Source: Theropithecus gelada
Taxonomy: Eukaryota > Chordata > Mammalia > Primates > Cercopithecidae
NCBI RefSeq assembly: GCF_003255815.1
Contig: NC_037682.1
Span: forward strand, 7,996,209 to 8,060,208
DNA: 64,000 bases
Direction of reading: 5' to 3'
Position 1 is the first letter of the stretch. Every line of letters begins with the position of its first letter. The translations under genes were made by a program, and so were the position numbers. Under the pieces are notes generated by a model. It saw only the letters and a list, made by a program, of their open reading frames with translations, did not search any database and had not been told where the DNA came from. Below, piece by piece: positions 11,845-21,800 of this stretch.

Positions 11845-12853
11845 GAGACTACCTTCTGGATCTGGTGAAGTATTAAAAAGGAGCTGGTGGCTTCTCCTTT
11901 GTCTCTGGCTTGGCAATCGGAGCTTTCAGGGCAGGGTGTTTGTCTCCCGATGTTGACGGAAGTGGCCACTCCTTGGTGGCCTCCAGCAGGAAGAGTGTGT
12001 TCTCTCATTGGTTCTATACACACAGACAACCGTTTTTCCAGGAAGGCAGCCCCGCCTTCAGCGTCATTGACTGCGGGCCTGACTATCATCAGCCATGACG
12101 AAGACCGAGTCAGGTGTGTGCAGGCCCAGAACTAGCCCATCATAGCCCCAGAGTGGGCTCCAAACCTGAGATCTGGTAGACTAGAGAGCCTGCAGGATAA
12201 TTTCCCCCTTAAGATGGGCAGATTTACTGTTCCACAGCCAACAGGTAGATACATGTAACTAGAACAATCTGTCATGGGACTAAGTGGAAGAATCCATCAG
12301 CATTACACAGGCATCTTTTCTTCAAATACAACTGTAAACTCTCCACTGTTTGAAGAGACAGTCATACCTTGGGGGTGCTCAGGGAATCTAGGTATTTGCA
12401 CTCCAAGGTGGCAAGCCTGCGGGGGGGTTGAAGGGAAACAATACTTGGAAATGTTAGAAGGAAATGTATATGGAGAAATTAATGGAGAAATGATTATTTT
12501 AATGTGATATGTAAGTGTAAATAGGACAGCCAGCTGAAGCAGTCCCTCAGAAGGGGCAGGTATTGTGAACACAGAGGTGAGACTGAAGGCTCCGAGCAGC
12601 ATCTGCAAATGTGGCAGCAGAAGCACTTCAGGGCATGATTCCTTAAGAACAGGACATAGAAGAGGGGAAGCACAGTGTCAGGAATTAAGTCAGAAAACAC
12701 CTTCAGCTGTGAGTGGAAGAAAGAAAAACTTCCAGGAAAGGCAACAGGATGGAATGAGGCGGTGAGTGACAGGAGACAAGTTAAACACAAAAATACAATA
12801 AATGCAGGCACCACAAATCAATGGAGAGAGATGGCAGATAAAAATGGATTACT
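11845..12853. other. Intergenic sequence without a recognised feature
   Basis: About 1 kb with no clear repeat family and no supported exon. The short open frames here (for example 12274-12507) have no splice context or recognisable similarity. Confidence 0.5.
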
Positions 12854-12854
12854 T

Positions 12855-13140
12855 GGCCAGGCATGGTGGTTCACGCTTATAATCCCAACACTTTGGGAAG
12901 CTAAGGTGAGTGGGTCACTTGAGCTCAGGAGTTCAAGACCAGCCTGGGCAACATGGTGAAACCCCATCTCTACAAAAATTAGCCAGGTGTAGTGGCACGT
13001 ACCTGTAGTCCCAGCTACTTGGGAGGCTGAGGCAGGAGCATTGCTTGAACCTTGGAAGTAGAGGTTACGGTGAGCCGAGATCATGCCACTGCACTCCAGT
13101 CTGGGCAATAAAGTGAGACCCTGTCTCAAAAAAAAAAAAA
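12855..13140 (+). mobile_element. Alu
   Basis: Starts 'ggccaggcatggtggttca'. Both monomers and an A tail are present, with short flanking repeats of the type 'ggatta'. Confidence 0.93.
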
Positions 13141-13194
13141 GGATTAATTATGTAGTGAAAAATATATTTGCATTTTTAACATCACCTACAAGAG

Positions 13195-13500
13195 TGGACT
13201 TTAGGTCCATGCTGTCCACAGCAGCAGCCACCAGCCACGTGTGGCTACTGAGATGTAGCCAAACCAAGTGTGCCGTGGCTCTGAAACACCAGACATCAAG
13301 CATGGAAGAGGACAACTTTAAATACCTTAATTTTTATATTGATTATGTGTTTTAATAATATTTTAGATATATTGGGTTTCAAAAGTATCATTAAAGTGAG
13401 TTTCAACTATTTTGGTTACTTTTTTAATGTGTTTGCTGGAAATTTTTAAATTACATGCATAGCTAACATTGTATTTTTATTGGATAGCACTGCTGTAAAT
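13195..13500 (+). mobile_element. DNA transposon relic (hAT-like MER)
   Basis: Text such as 'ccagccacgtgtggctactgag', 'tttttatattgattatgtg' and 'attggatagcactgctgt' matches a common mammalian DNA-transposon consensus. I recognise the family but cannot give a subfamily. It is diverged and has no coding capacity. Confidence 0.6.
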
Positions 13501-13545
13501 GGGCTCCAGATCTAAATGCAAAAGGTAAAAAATATAATGTTAATA

Positions 13546-13846
13546 GGCCGGGTACGGTGGCTCACGCCTGTGATCCCAGCACTTTGGGAGGCCAAGGAGG
13601 GTGGATCACATGAGGTCAGGAGTTCGAGACCAGCCTGGCCAATATGGTGAAACCCCATCTCTACTAAAAATACAAAAATTAGCCGGGCGTGGTGGCGCAC
13701 ACCTGTAGTCCCAGCTACTCGGGAGGCTGAGAAAGGAGAATGGCTTGAACCCTGGAGGCAGAGGTTGCAGTGAGCCCAGATCACACCACTGCACTCCAGC
13801 TTGGGCAACAAGAGCGAAACTCCATCCCCCAAAAAACAAAAACAAA
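13546..13846 (+). mobile_element. Alu
   Basis: Starts 'ggccgggtacggtggctca'. Target-site duplication ataatgttaata is at 13533-13544 and ataacgttaata at 13848-13859. Confidence 0.94.
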
Positions 13847-13929
13847 CATAACGTTAATAGACTAAAATGTAGGAGAATATCTTGTGACTAAGGAGGCTAC
13901 AGAACATCTTATACAAAAGTTCAAAAGCA

Positions 13930-14220
13930 GGCCAGGTGCAGTGGATCACACCTGCAATCTCAGCACTTTGGGAGGCGAGATGGGAGGATCACTGGAGCTC
14001 AGAAGTTCAAGACCAGCCTGGGCAACACAGCGAAACCTCATCTCTACAAAAAAATTTTTTAATTAGCCAGGCATGGTGGCACCCAACTGTAGTCCCAGCT
14101 ACTTGGGAGGTTGAGGTGGAAGGATTGCTTGAGCCCGGGAGGTTGAGGCTGCAGTGAGCCATGATCACACCACTGCACTCTAGCCTGGGCAACAGGCTGT
14201 CTCAAAAAAAAAAAAAAAAA
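13930..14220 (+). mobile_element. Alu within L1
   Basis: Exact 12-bp target-site duplication agttcaaaagca at 13918-13929 and 14221-14232 brackets the element and its A tail. Confidence 0.96.
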
Positions 14221-14475
14221 AGTTCAAAAGCACAGCTTTAAGATAAAAATTAATTTCATTGCACAAGAAATAAGGATTTCTGTTCAGTGAAGGACACCAT
14301 GGACAGAGTTAATAATTAGTGGAATGAGAGATGGTATTTGAGACCAATAAGAGATTAGAATATACGAAAAAGCCCTACAAATCAACAACAAAAAAGGAGC
14401 CTGCAACCTGAAAAGAAAGATGGGCAAAAGATATGAACAGGAAATTTACAGAAGCATAAACTCGAAAATTCAAGA

Positions 14476-14774
14476 GGCCAGGTGTAGTGCCTCACACCTG
14501 TAACCCTAGTGATTTGGGAGGCTGAAGTGGGAGGATCACTTGAGGCCAGGAGTTCGAATAGCCCAGGCAACATAGCGAGACCTCGTTTCTACCAAAAACA
14601 AAAAATTTAGCTGGGCATATAGTCCTAGCTACTTGGGAGGCTGAGGCCTGAGGGCTTCAGCCTCCTGAAGCAGGAGGATTATTTGAGCCCAGGAGCTCAA
14701 GGCTACAGTGAGCTATGATTGTGTCACTGCACTTCAGCCTGCATGATAAAGCAAAACCCTTTCACAAAAAACAA
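14476..14774 (+). mobile_element. Alu (older, diverged) within L1
   Basis: Starts 'ggccaggtgtagtgcctca'. The middle linker is rearranged: 'ctgaggcctgagggcttcag' repeats part of the right arm. It ends 'cacaaaaaacaa'. Confidence 0.85.
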
Positions 14775-14775
14775 G

Positions 14776-15084
14776 TCTGGGCGCAGTGGTTCATGCCTTT
14801 AACCCCAGCGATTTGGGAGGCCAAGGTGGGTGGATCACCTAAGGTCAGGAGTTCGAGACCAGCCTGACCAATGTGGTGAAACCCCGCCTCTACTAAAAAT
14901 ACAAAAATTAGCCAAGCATGGTGATGCGTGCCTGTAGTCCCAGCTACTCGGGAGGCTGAGACAGGAGAACTGCTTGAACTCTGGGAGGCGGAGGTTGCAG
15001 TGAGCTGAGATTGTGCCACTGCACTCCAGCCTGGGCGACAGAGCAAGACTCCGTCTCAAAAAAAAAAAAAAAAAGAAAAGAAAA
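14776..15084 (+). mobile_element. Alu within L1
   Basis: Starts 'tctgggcgcagtggttca' directly after the previous Alu tail, with both monomers and a long A-rich tail. Confidence 0.93.
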
Positions 15085-15377
15085 GGCTGTGCGTGATGGC
15101 TCACGCCTGTAATCCCAGCCCTTTGGGAGGCCAAGGTGGGCAAATTACAAGGTCAGGAGTTCAAGACCAGCCTGACCAATATGGTGAAACCTCATCTCTA
15201 CTAAAAATACAAAAATTAGCTGGGTGTGGTGGTGGCGCATGCCTGTAATCCCAGCTACTCAGGAGGCTGAGGCAGGAGAATCGCTTGAACCCTGCAGGCA
15301 GAGGTTGCAGTGAGCCGAGATAGTACCACTGCACTCCAGCTTGAGCGACAGAGTGTGACTCCATCTCAAAAAAAAAC
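15085..15377 (+). mobile_element. Alu within L1
   Basis: Starts 'ggctgtgcgtgatggctca', the third Alu in a head-to-tail row. L1 sequence resumes immediately after its tail. Confidence 0.93.
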
Positions 15378-16040
15378 AGACAAGAAGCGATGCTTAAAAT
15401 CATTAGTAACCAGAGAAATACAAATTAAAGCAACAATGAAATATCACTTTATATCCATCAGACTGACAAAAATTAGAAAAGCAGATAATGTCATCACAGG
15501 AGGGACGCAGAGATACAAGGCCCCTCATATGCTGCAGGTGGAAGAGTTTGCTGGTGCAGCTTTTCCGGAGAACAATTCGGCGCTACTTAGACAGGTGAGT
15601 TCTACGTATACTCTATGACCCAGCAAGTCCACCTCTGGGTTTATATCCCCCCAAATTCTCACACAGAATTAGGGCACATACTTAAGCATGTTCACTGCAG
15701 CCCTGTTTATAATGACAGAGAGCTGGAAGCAAGCTGAGCGTCCTATGCCCAGAGATGAACAGGTACAATCTGTGACTGTACACCACGAAGGACTGCATTA
15801 CTCACTAGTGAGGTATCATGCGGCGACACAGCCCTTAGTGGAAAAATAGTAAGGCACAGTGAGCTATACAACTCAAAACACACCATTTACATAATTTATA
15901 CAAATGTACAACGTTTAAGTCCAGATTAGAAGAAATCAACTGTAAAAAGACATTTGTAACAATCCAGGAGAAATTTGGGCATAAACAGTAGATGATATTA
16001 ACATAGGATAGTGCTGTTTTAAATTAGAAGCACATAGTAA

Positions 16041-16330
16041 GCCGGGTGCAGTGGATCACACCTGTAATCAGCATTTTGTGAGACTGCAGTGGAACCATCT
16101 TGAGCCCAGAAGTTTGAGACCAGGCTGGGCAACACAGGGAGACCCCCATCACTACAAAAACATTTTAAAAATTAGCTGGATGGGGTGGCCCACACCTGTG
16201 GTCCCAGCTGCTCCAGAGGCTAAGATAGGAGGATCACTTGCGCCTGGGAGGTTGAGGCTACAGTGAGCCATAATGGTGCCACTGCACTCTAGCCTGGAAA
16301 ACAAAGTGACACCCTGACTCCAAAATAATA
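16041..16330 (+). mobile_element. Alu (old)
   Basis: Starts 'gccgggtgcagtggatca'. Diverged, with gaps in the left arm. Confidence 0.88.
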
Positions 16331-16345
16331 GTAGTAACAGTTAAG

Positions 16346-16646
16346 GGCCGGGCGTGGTGGCTCATGCCTGTAATCCCAGCACTTTGGGATGCCAAGGCCA
16401 GTGGACACCAGCCTGGCCAACATGGTGAAACCCCGTCTCTACTAAAAATACAAAAATTAGCTGGGTGTGGTAGCGCACACCTGTAGTCCCAGCTACTGGG
16501 GAGGCTGAAGCAGGAAAATGGCTTGAACGCGGGAGGTGGAGGTTGCAGTAAGCCGAGATCGCACCACTGCCCTCCAGCCTGGGTGACACAGCGATACTCT
16601 GTCTTTAAAAATTTGAAAAATAAAAATAGATAAAATAAAATAAAAT
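16346..16646 (+). mobile_element. Alu with a left-arm deletion
   Basis: Starts 'ggccgggcgtggtggctca'. The left arm jumps from 'gccaaggccagtgga' to 'caccagcctggcc'. It ends in (AAAAT)n. Confidence 0.92.
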
Positions 16647-16906
16647 CGGAAGGACAGTGCCTCTTCTGAAATGGCTGAGAAACAAAAAGAACTCAGGGAA
16701 AGAATATATCCAAGTAGCTGGGGTGGAAGAAGGCAGCCTGGGGAATGTGTGCCTGATGGTATCAAACAAGCCATTATGGAGCCACTACAATAAGGAATGG
16801 TGGCTGACAATCTCCCTGGCAGGCTCTACGAGATAAACCCAATCCATCAATCTCCATAAAAGGCTACTCTTTGTTGGAAGGTGACAGTTGGGGAATCCGC
16901 CTAAAC

Positions 16907-17199
16907 TTTTTTTTTTTTCCAGACCGAGTCTTGCTCTGTCACCCAGGCTGGAGTGCAGTGACACCATCTCGGCTCACTGCAACCTCCGCCTCCCGGGTTC
17001 CAACGATTCTCCTGCCTCAGGCTCCCGAGTAGCTGGGATTACAGGCGCCCGCCGCCATGCCCGGCTATTTTTTGTATTTTTAGTAGAGACGGGATTTCAC
17101 CATGTTGGCCAAGCTGGTGTCGAACTACTGAACTCGTGATCGGCCCGCCTCAACCTCCCAAAGTGCTGGGATTATAGGCGTGAGCCGCCGCGCCCGGCC
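16907..17199 (-). mobile_element. Alu (minus)
   Basis: T-run through 'gccgccgcgcccggcc', CpG-rich and so relatively young. Flanks 'ccgcctaaac' and 'ccgcctaagc' form the target-site duplication. Confidence 0.95.
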
Positions 17200-17890
17200 C
17201 GCCTAAGCTTGTTTTTACCGCCAGGAGGTGCCCTTGGACCACAGCTGAATTCTCAATGCTAGACAGTTGGGAAACTCACAGTAGCCTAGACTTCCAGCGT
17301 GGTGTGGACGAGGAGACCCTGTCCCACCCCTGAACTAGAGACCTCGCTGGGCCTCTCCACCAAGTATTCCTCTCGTGTGTTCACCACAGACCAGGACTGT
17401 GATGGACACACAATGAGAGAGAACCAGACCACGGATACTCACGAGCAAACAAAACATGACTAAGCGTAGCCTGGGTAGCATTGCCTCTTAGGCCTGTCCT
17501 AGTTTTGCCAGGTTATCCTTCTGCCCCTTCGTTCTCAGTTTCCGTACCAATAAATAACACGTCTGTAATGAAACACTAAAATAATGTTTAAAGCGCTACA
17601 AAACAATGACTAGTTTTGCTTAAAATGTGGCGCGCCTGTATTTCTGAAATGTTGCCCCAAGCTGCCACAGAGGCCGGCCAGCCCGCTACGAAAGCCCCTT
17701 TTTAGGGCCCTCGGGGAGATTCCCCTTTGTCATTAGCTCTCCGGCCTCCTCAGAGGGCCCAATAGCAGGACCCATTGTGATGGTGAGTGACTCCCCGGGG
17801 CCTCCGCTTTTCTAGGCAGTGGTTGCGTCCAGAGCCCCTCTGACGCAGGAGTGGCGACCCTTTCCAGGGTGATGACTGGCTGGCTGGGAC
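17200..17890. other. Unique sequence upstream of the RBM4B CpG island
   Basis: Repeat-free and rising in GC toward the RBM4B promoter. No coding exon can be supported. Confidence 0.5.
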
Positions 17891-18059
17891 TGGGGGTGGA
17901 CTGACCTCCGCGGCGCTGTGCCGCCACCAAGAGGCCCCGCCCCCGTGCTGCGAGGTCATTTGTATGCAGCCTCGCGATTGGTCACTCGGCTCCCGCGAGG
18001 GGAAGGGGAGGGAAGCAGCGCGTACTCGCGCGTGCGTGAGCTGGTGCGTGAGCTGGCGC

Positions 18060-18160
18060 GCGAGAAAGGGCCCGGTCGCGTCGAGGCTCGAGCGCCCGTC
18101 GCCATTTTGTAGGGTTCTCCCTGACGCGGGAGCCGCCGCCGCCGCCGCCGCCACCCGGAG
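18060..18160 (+). other. RBM4B: RBM4B non-coding exon 1 (5' UTR)
   Basis: Ends at the donor CCCGGAG|GTGCGA (GT at 18161) and contains seven tandem GCC units (18132-18152). The start is approximate. The structure mirrors RBM4, whose exon 1 also starts near a GCCATTTT motif. Confidence 0.65.
18132..18152 (+). repeat. (GCC)7 in the RBM4B 5' UTR
   Basis: Seven perfect GCC units just before the exon 1 donor. Such tracts often vary in length. Confidence 0.85.
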
Positions 18161-18851
18161 GTGCGAGGGGGTCTTGTGTGTGTGATGTGGGGAGCTCGGG
18201 GGCGGGGCGGGGCGGGCCGGGCCGGGCCTCCTGCAGAAGGCATGGCGGGGATTTGGGTTTCTCATTTTGCTGCGGGAGGTCCGGGGAGACAACGGGAGGA
18301 GGCGGGACCGGGTCTCCGGAAGGAGGCGGGGCAGGGGTCGGGTCGAGTCTTTGTTGGAGCGAAGAAGCTGGAGGGTGGGCCGCTGGGGGGCGGGTGGTTG
18401 GTCCCGGTTAGAGGGAAAGGGGACTTTTTTCCTTTTAGTGTATCTTGAAAGGTGCTAGTGCGTGGAGGAGAGGTACACAGATTTCCCTCCAAAACCTTGC
18501 TACCAGGCGCACTGCGATAGATACCCCTTGCCTTTGCTTGGGCTTTTCTCTTTCCTCATTTTAAGACATTAAACAGCTAATTCTGGTATTTCATTGCGCT
18601 CCATTTCACAGAGGTGATAGCCTGTGCTATGCATGCTGACCCTCGACCTCCTGTTTCCATGTCACACATAGCTCGCACTTCTCAAGAACAAACCGCCCTT
18701 CTACTGAGGAAGAATAATGAATGTCTATGCGAGGGTCTCTGAAGGTGCAAGAACTTTGGAGGATTAGATGAAAATGCTGCAGTGCACCGAAATTTCCCAC
18801 CACACCCCTGACTTTTGAAATCTTGTTTTTCTCTCCCAGGCTCTTGTCAGG

Positions 18852-21800
18852 ATGGTGAAGCTGTTCATCGGAAACCTGCCCCGGGAGGCCACAGAGCAGG
18901 AGATTCGCTCTCTTTTCGAACAGTATGGGAAGGTGCTGGAATGTGACATCATTAAGAACTATGGCTTTGTGCACATAGAAGACAAGACGGCAGCTGAGGA
19001 TGCCATACGCAACCTGCACCATTACAAGCTTCATGGGGTGAACATCAACGTGGAAGCCAGCAAGAATAAGAGCAAAGCTTCAACCAAGTTACACGTGGGT
19101 AACATCAGCCCCACTTGTACCAACCAAGAGCTTCGAGCCAAGTTTGAGGAGTATGGTCCGGTCATCGAATGTGACATCGTGAAAGATTATGCCTTCGTAC
19201 ACATGGAGCGGGCAGAGGATGCAGTGGAGGCCATCAGGGGCCTTGACAACACAGAGTTTCAAGGTGAACTGCTCTGGGCCTGGGTAGTAGAGCCGAGTGG
19301 GGTCTAGCTCAAGACAGGCAAGAACACAAGACTATAGAACTGGCAGGGTGGTCTCTTCCATTCTGTTTTAGCTGGAAATAATAGATTATGTTTTCCGCTC
19401 TTAAGCATAGTTTACCTCTGGGGAAGCAAACACTTCCCCTTTTCAGGTTTGCTAAGATGTTGCTCACCGACTGCATAGAATCGCAGACTGTGGGTTACTT
19501 TATCCTGCGAGATTCTTGCATTCATTCGAGTGCTGTTGGAGGTGTAATCTGCTTGGGGAAACGAGTACCTCATGAGAGAAGGGAAGATAAAGGTCTGTGG
19601 CTTACCTGCGTCTTTAGTTATGATCGGGAAGCCTTATATTTGAGGGTTTAAGTGCTTAAGATTTATATTCTTTATTGCTTTGGGTGATGGATACTGGTGG
19701 GAAAGAAGAAAAAAGACATCTAGAGGAAGCCCTGTATTATACATCTGGGCGGCAGGTCGATCTGCGGGAGTATCTTTTGGTTGCTAGATTTGTGCGATCC
19801 ATTCAAGCAGAGCCAAAAAACATGCCGTGGAGTGTTCTGCTCCACCTACTATTATTTAACCCTAAGAAAAAGAAATTTCTAAATATATCAGACTAAATGA
19901 GAATGATAGTCCCGCTTCTGAAGAAATTCCAGTAAAAGCATCATACTATTTATACTGATGATAAAGGTACATATGTTGTCACTAATACCACAAGAGGTTG
20001 TCAGAAGACTCTAGAACTGTGCTAATATGGTAACTACACGTGATTTAGTAAATTGAAATTAACTAAGATTAGATAAAATTTAAAATTCAATTTTTCAGGT
20101 GTATACCAGACACGTTTCACGCACTCAGTAGTCATGATGCCTGTGGCTACCGTGTTAATAGAGACACAGAACATTTCCATCATCATAGAACATTCTTTTG
20201 GATAGCACTGTTCTACAAGTGTTTTGGTAATAGTATCGTCTTGGACCTCATGTTCATAGCCACTTTTGCGGTTCCTAAGTCAACACCTTTTTTGCCCTGA
20301 GTGTCATTAAAGGGGTTGTTAAGAAGTACTTTTGGATCCTCTGTTAAACCTGAAAAACAGAATGAGAAAATAAATAATGGGAGAAGAGGAAAAGTTGACC
20401 AGAGAAGGGTAAGAAAGTTTGCATAGTGGAGATCAGAGCACCATCAGGTATCTCTGGCTTCAGCCAGTAATGCCTTGGCCTTTAGCTGCTCTTTAAAGCA
20501 TAGGGCAAAGGTTGCAGATACTTGCTACCATTAACTAGTGTGTGACCTTGGACAAGTGTTTTAACATCTCTCTGCTTCATTTTCCTCACTAGTATTGTCC
20601 CCACTTATAGAGTTAATGATCCCTACTGTACCTCCCTCACAGGATTGTAGTGGAGCTAGAATGAATAGATGTGAAAGTGTTTTGACAGTAAAAGCGCTAT
20701 ATGATGACAGGTGATTGCTGTTTGCAACCATGAGTGTTTCTCTTCTGGTTAGAAAATTATTGAAAGTGATAGTGAAGCTTTCCTTATTTGCTTTTCTTAC
20801 ATTTGTTTTTCTTTTTCTTATTTTGGAATGTTGTTGCATTTTCAGCTTTTAAAAGTATTCTTAATTATTTTCATTTGATGGGGGAGATCATCATGATGGA
20901 CAGTGGAGACTGGGGAAGGAGGGTTTTCTCCTGACAGGTAATGAGCAAAATGTAAAAGAATGTAAAGTTGGGTACAAACTGCAGAGGTATTCTAGTAATG
21001 TAATACAGAATGCCCTTGCCTTTTAAATATATTTAATACAGTTAATTCTGGAGTTCGAGACCAGCCTGGCCAACATGGTGAAATCCCATCACTTACTAAA
21101 AATACAGAAAAACTATCCAGGCGTGGTAGTGTGTGCCTGTAATCCCAGCTACTCAGGAGGCTGAGACAGGAGAATCGCTTGAACCTGGGAGGTAGAGGTT
21201 GCAGTGAACCGAGATCATGCCACTGTACTCCAGTCTGGGCAACAGAGAGACTCCTTCTCAAAAAAGAAAAAGAAAAAAATATATATATACATATATATAT
21301 TTAATACAACTGAATAAAAGGAAAAGGACAGGCCGGGCGCCGTGGCTTACGCCTGTAATCCCAGCACTTTGGGAGGCCAAGGCAGGGGGATCACAAGGTC
21401 AAGAGATCGAGACCATCCTGGCCAACATGGTGAAACCCCGTCTCTACTAAAATACAAAAATTAGCTGGGCGTGGTGGTGCATGCCTGTAGTCCCAGCTAC
21501 TTGGGAGGCTGAGCCAGCAGAATCGCTTGAACCTGGGAGGCAGAGGTTGCGGTGAGCTGAGATTGTGCCACTACACTCCAGCCTGGCGACAGAGCAAGAC
21601 TCCATCTCAAAACAAAACAAAAACAAAAACAAAAAAAAAAAGGAAAAGGACAAAAATATGTGTAAGAAAAATCAGTTACTTGGCCTCCCAAAGTGCTAAG
21701 ATTACAGGCCAAACTATCTTAATGAAAGAAAAGCTACCTGAAGTTAGGGCCAGATGCAGTGACTCACGCCTGTAATCCCAGCAGTTTGGGAGGCCGAGGT

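Larger units (their letters stand above)
13847..16039 (+). mobile_element. Old L1 3' region, interrupted by four Alus
   Basis: The L1-derived segments are 13847-13929 (reads like 'aggagaatatctt'), 14221-14475 (like 'gggcaaaagatatgaacagg') and 15378-16039 (like 'agagaaatacaaattaaagc' and 'tatgacccagca'). In order they match the end of L1 ORF2 and the 3' UTR. Alus lie between the segments. All segments are + strand and collinear, so this is one ancient element. No open frame of useful length remains. Confidence 0.75.
17890..18410 (+). promoter_or_regulatory. RBM4B: RBM4B CpG-island promoter
   Basis: Dense CpG sequence without a TATA box. It contains an inverted CCAAT (gcgattggtcac, about 17974), a perfect 12-bp tandem gtgcgtgagctg (18032-18043 and 18044-18055), and a YY1-type motif gtcgccattttg at 18098-18109, the usual place for YY1 just inside the transcribed region of TATA-less genes. 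The exact start site cannot be fixed from sequence; I expect it between about 18040 and 18100. Confidence 0.75.

Noticed and set aside
14476..15377. Regular array of similar units, considered as a tandem or CRISPR-like array
   Set aside because: The units are about 300-bp Alus with A tails inserted one after another, not short repeats with unique spacers.
19675..19896. 73-codon + frame in RBM4B intron 2, as a possible alternative exon
   Set aside because: No convincing acceptor or donor in the right phase, and no similarity to the RBM4 intron.
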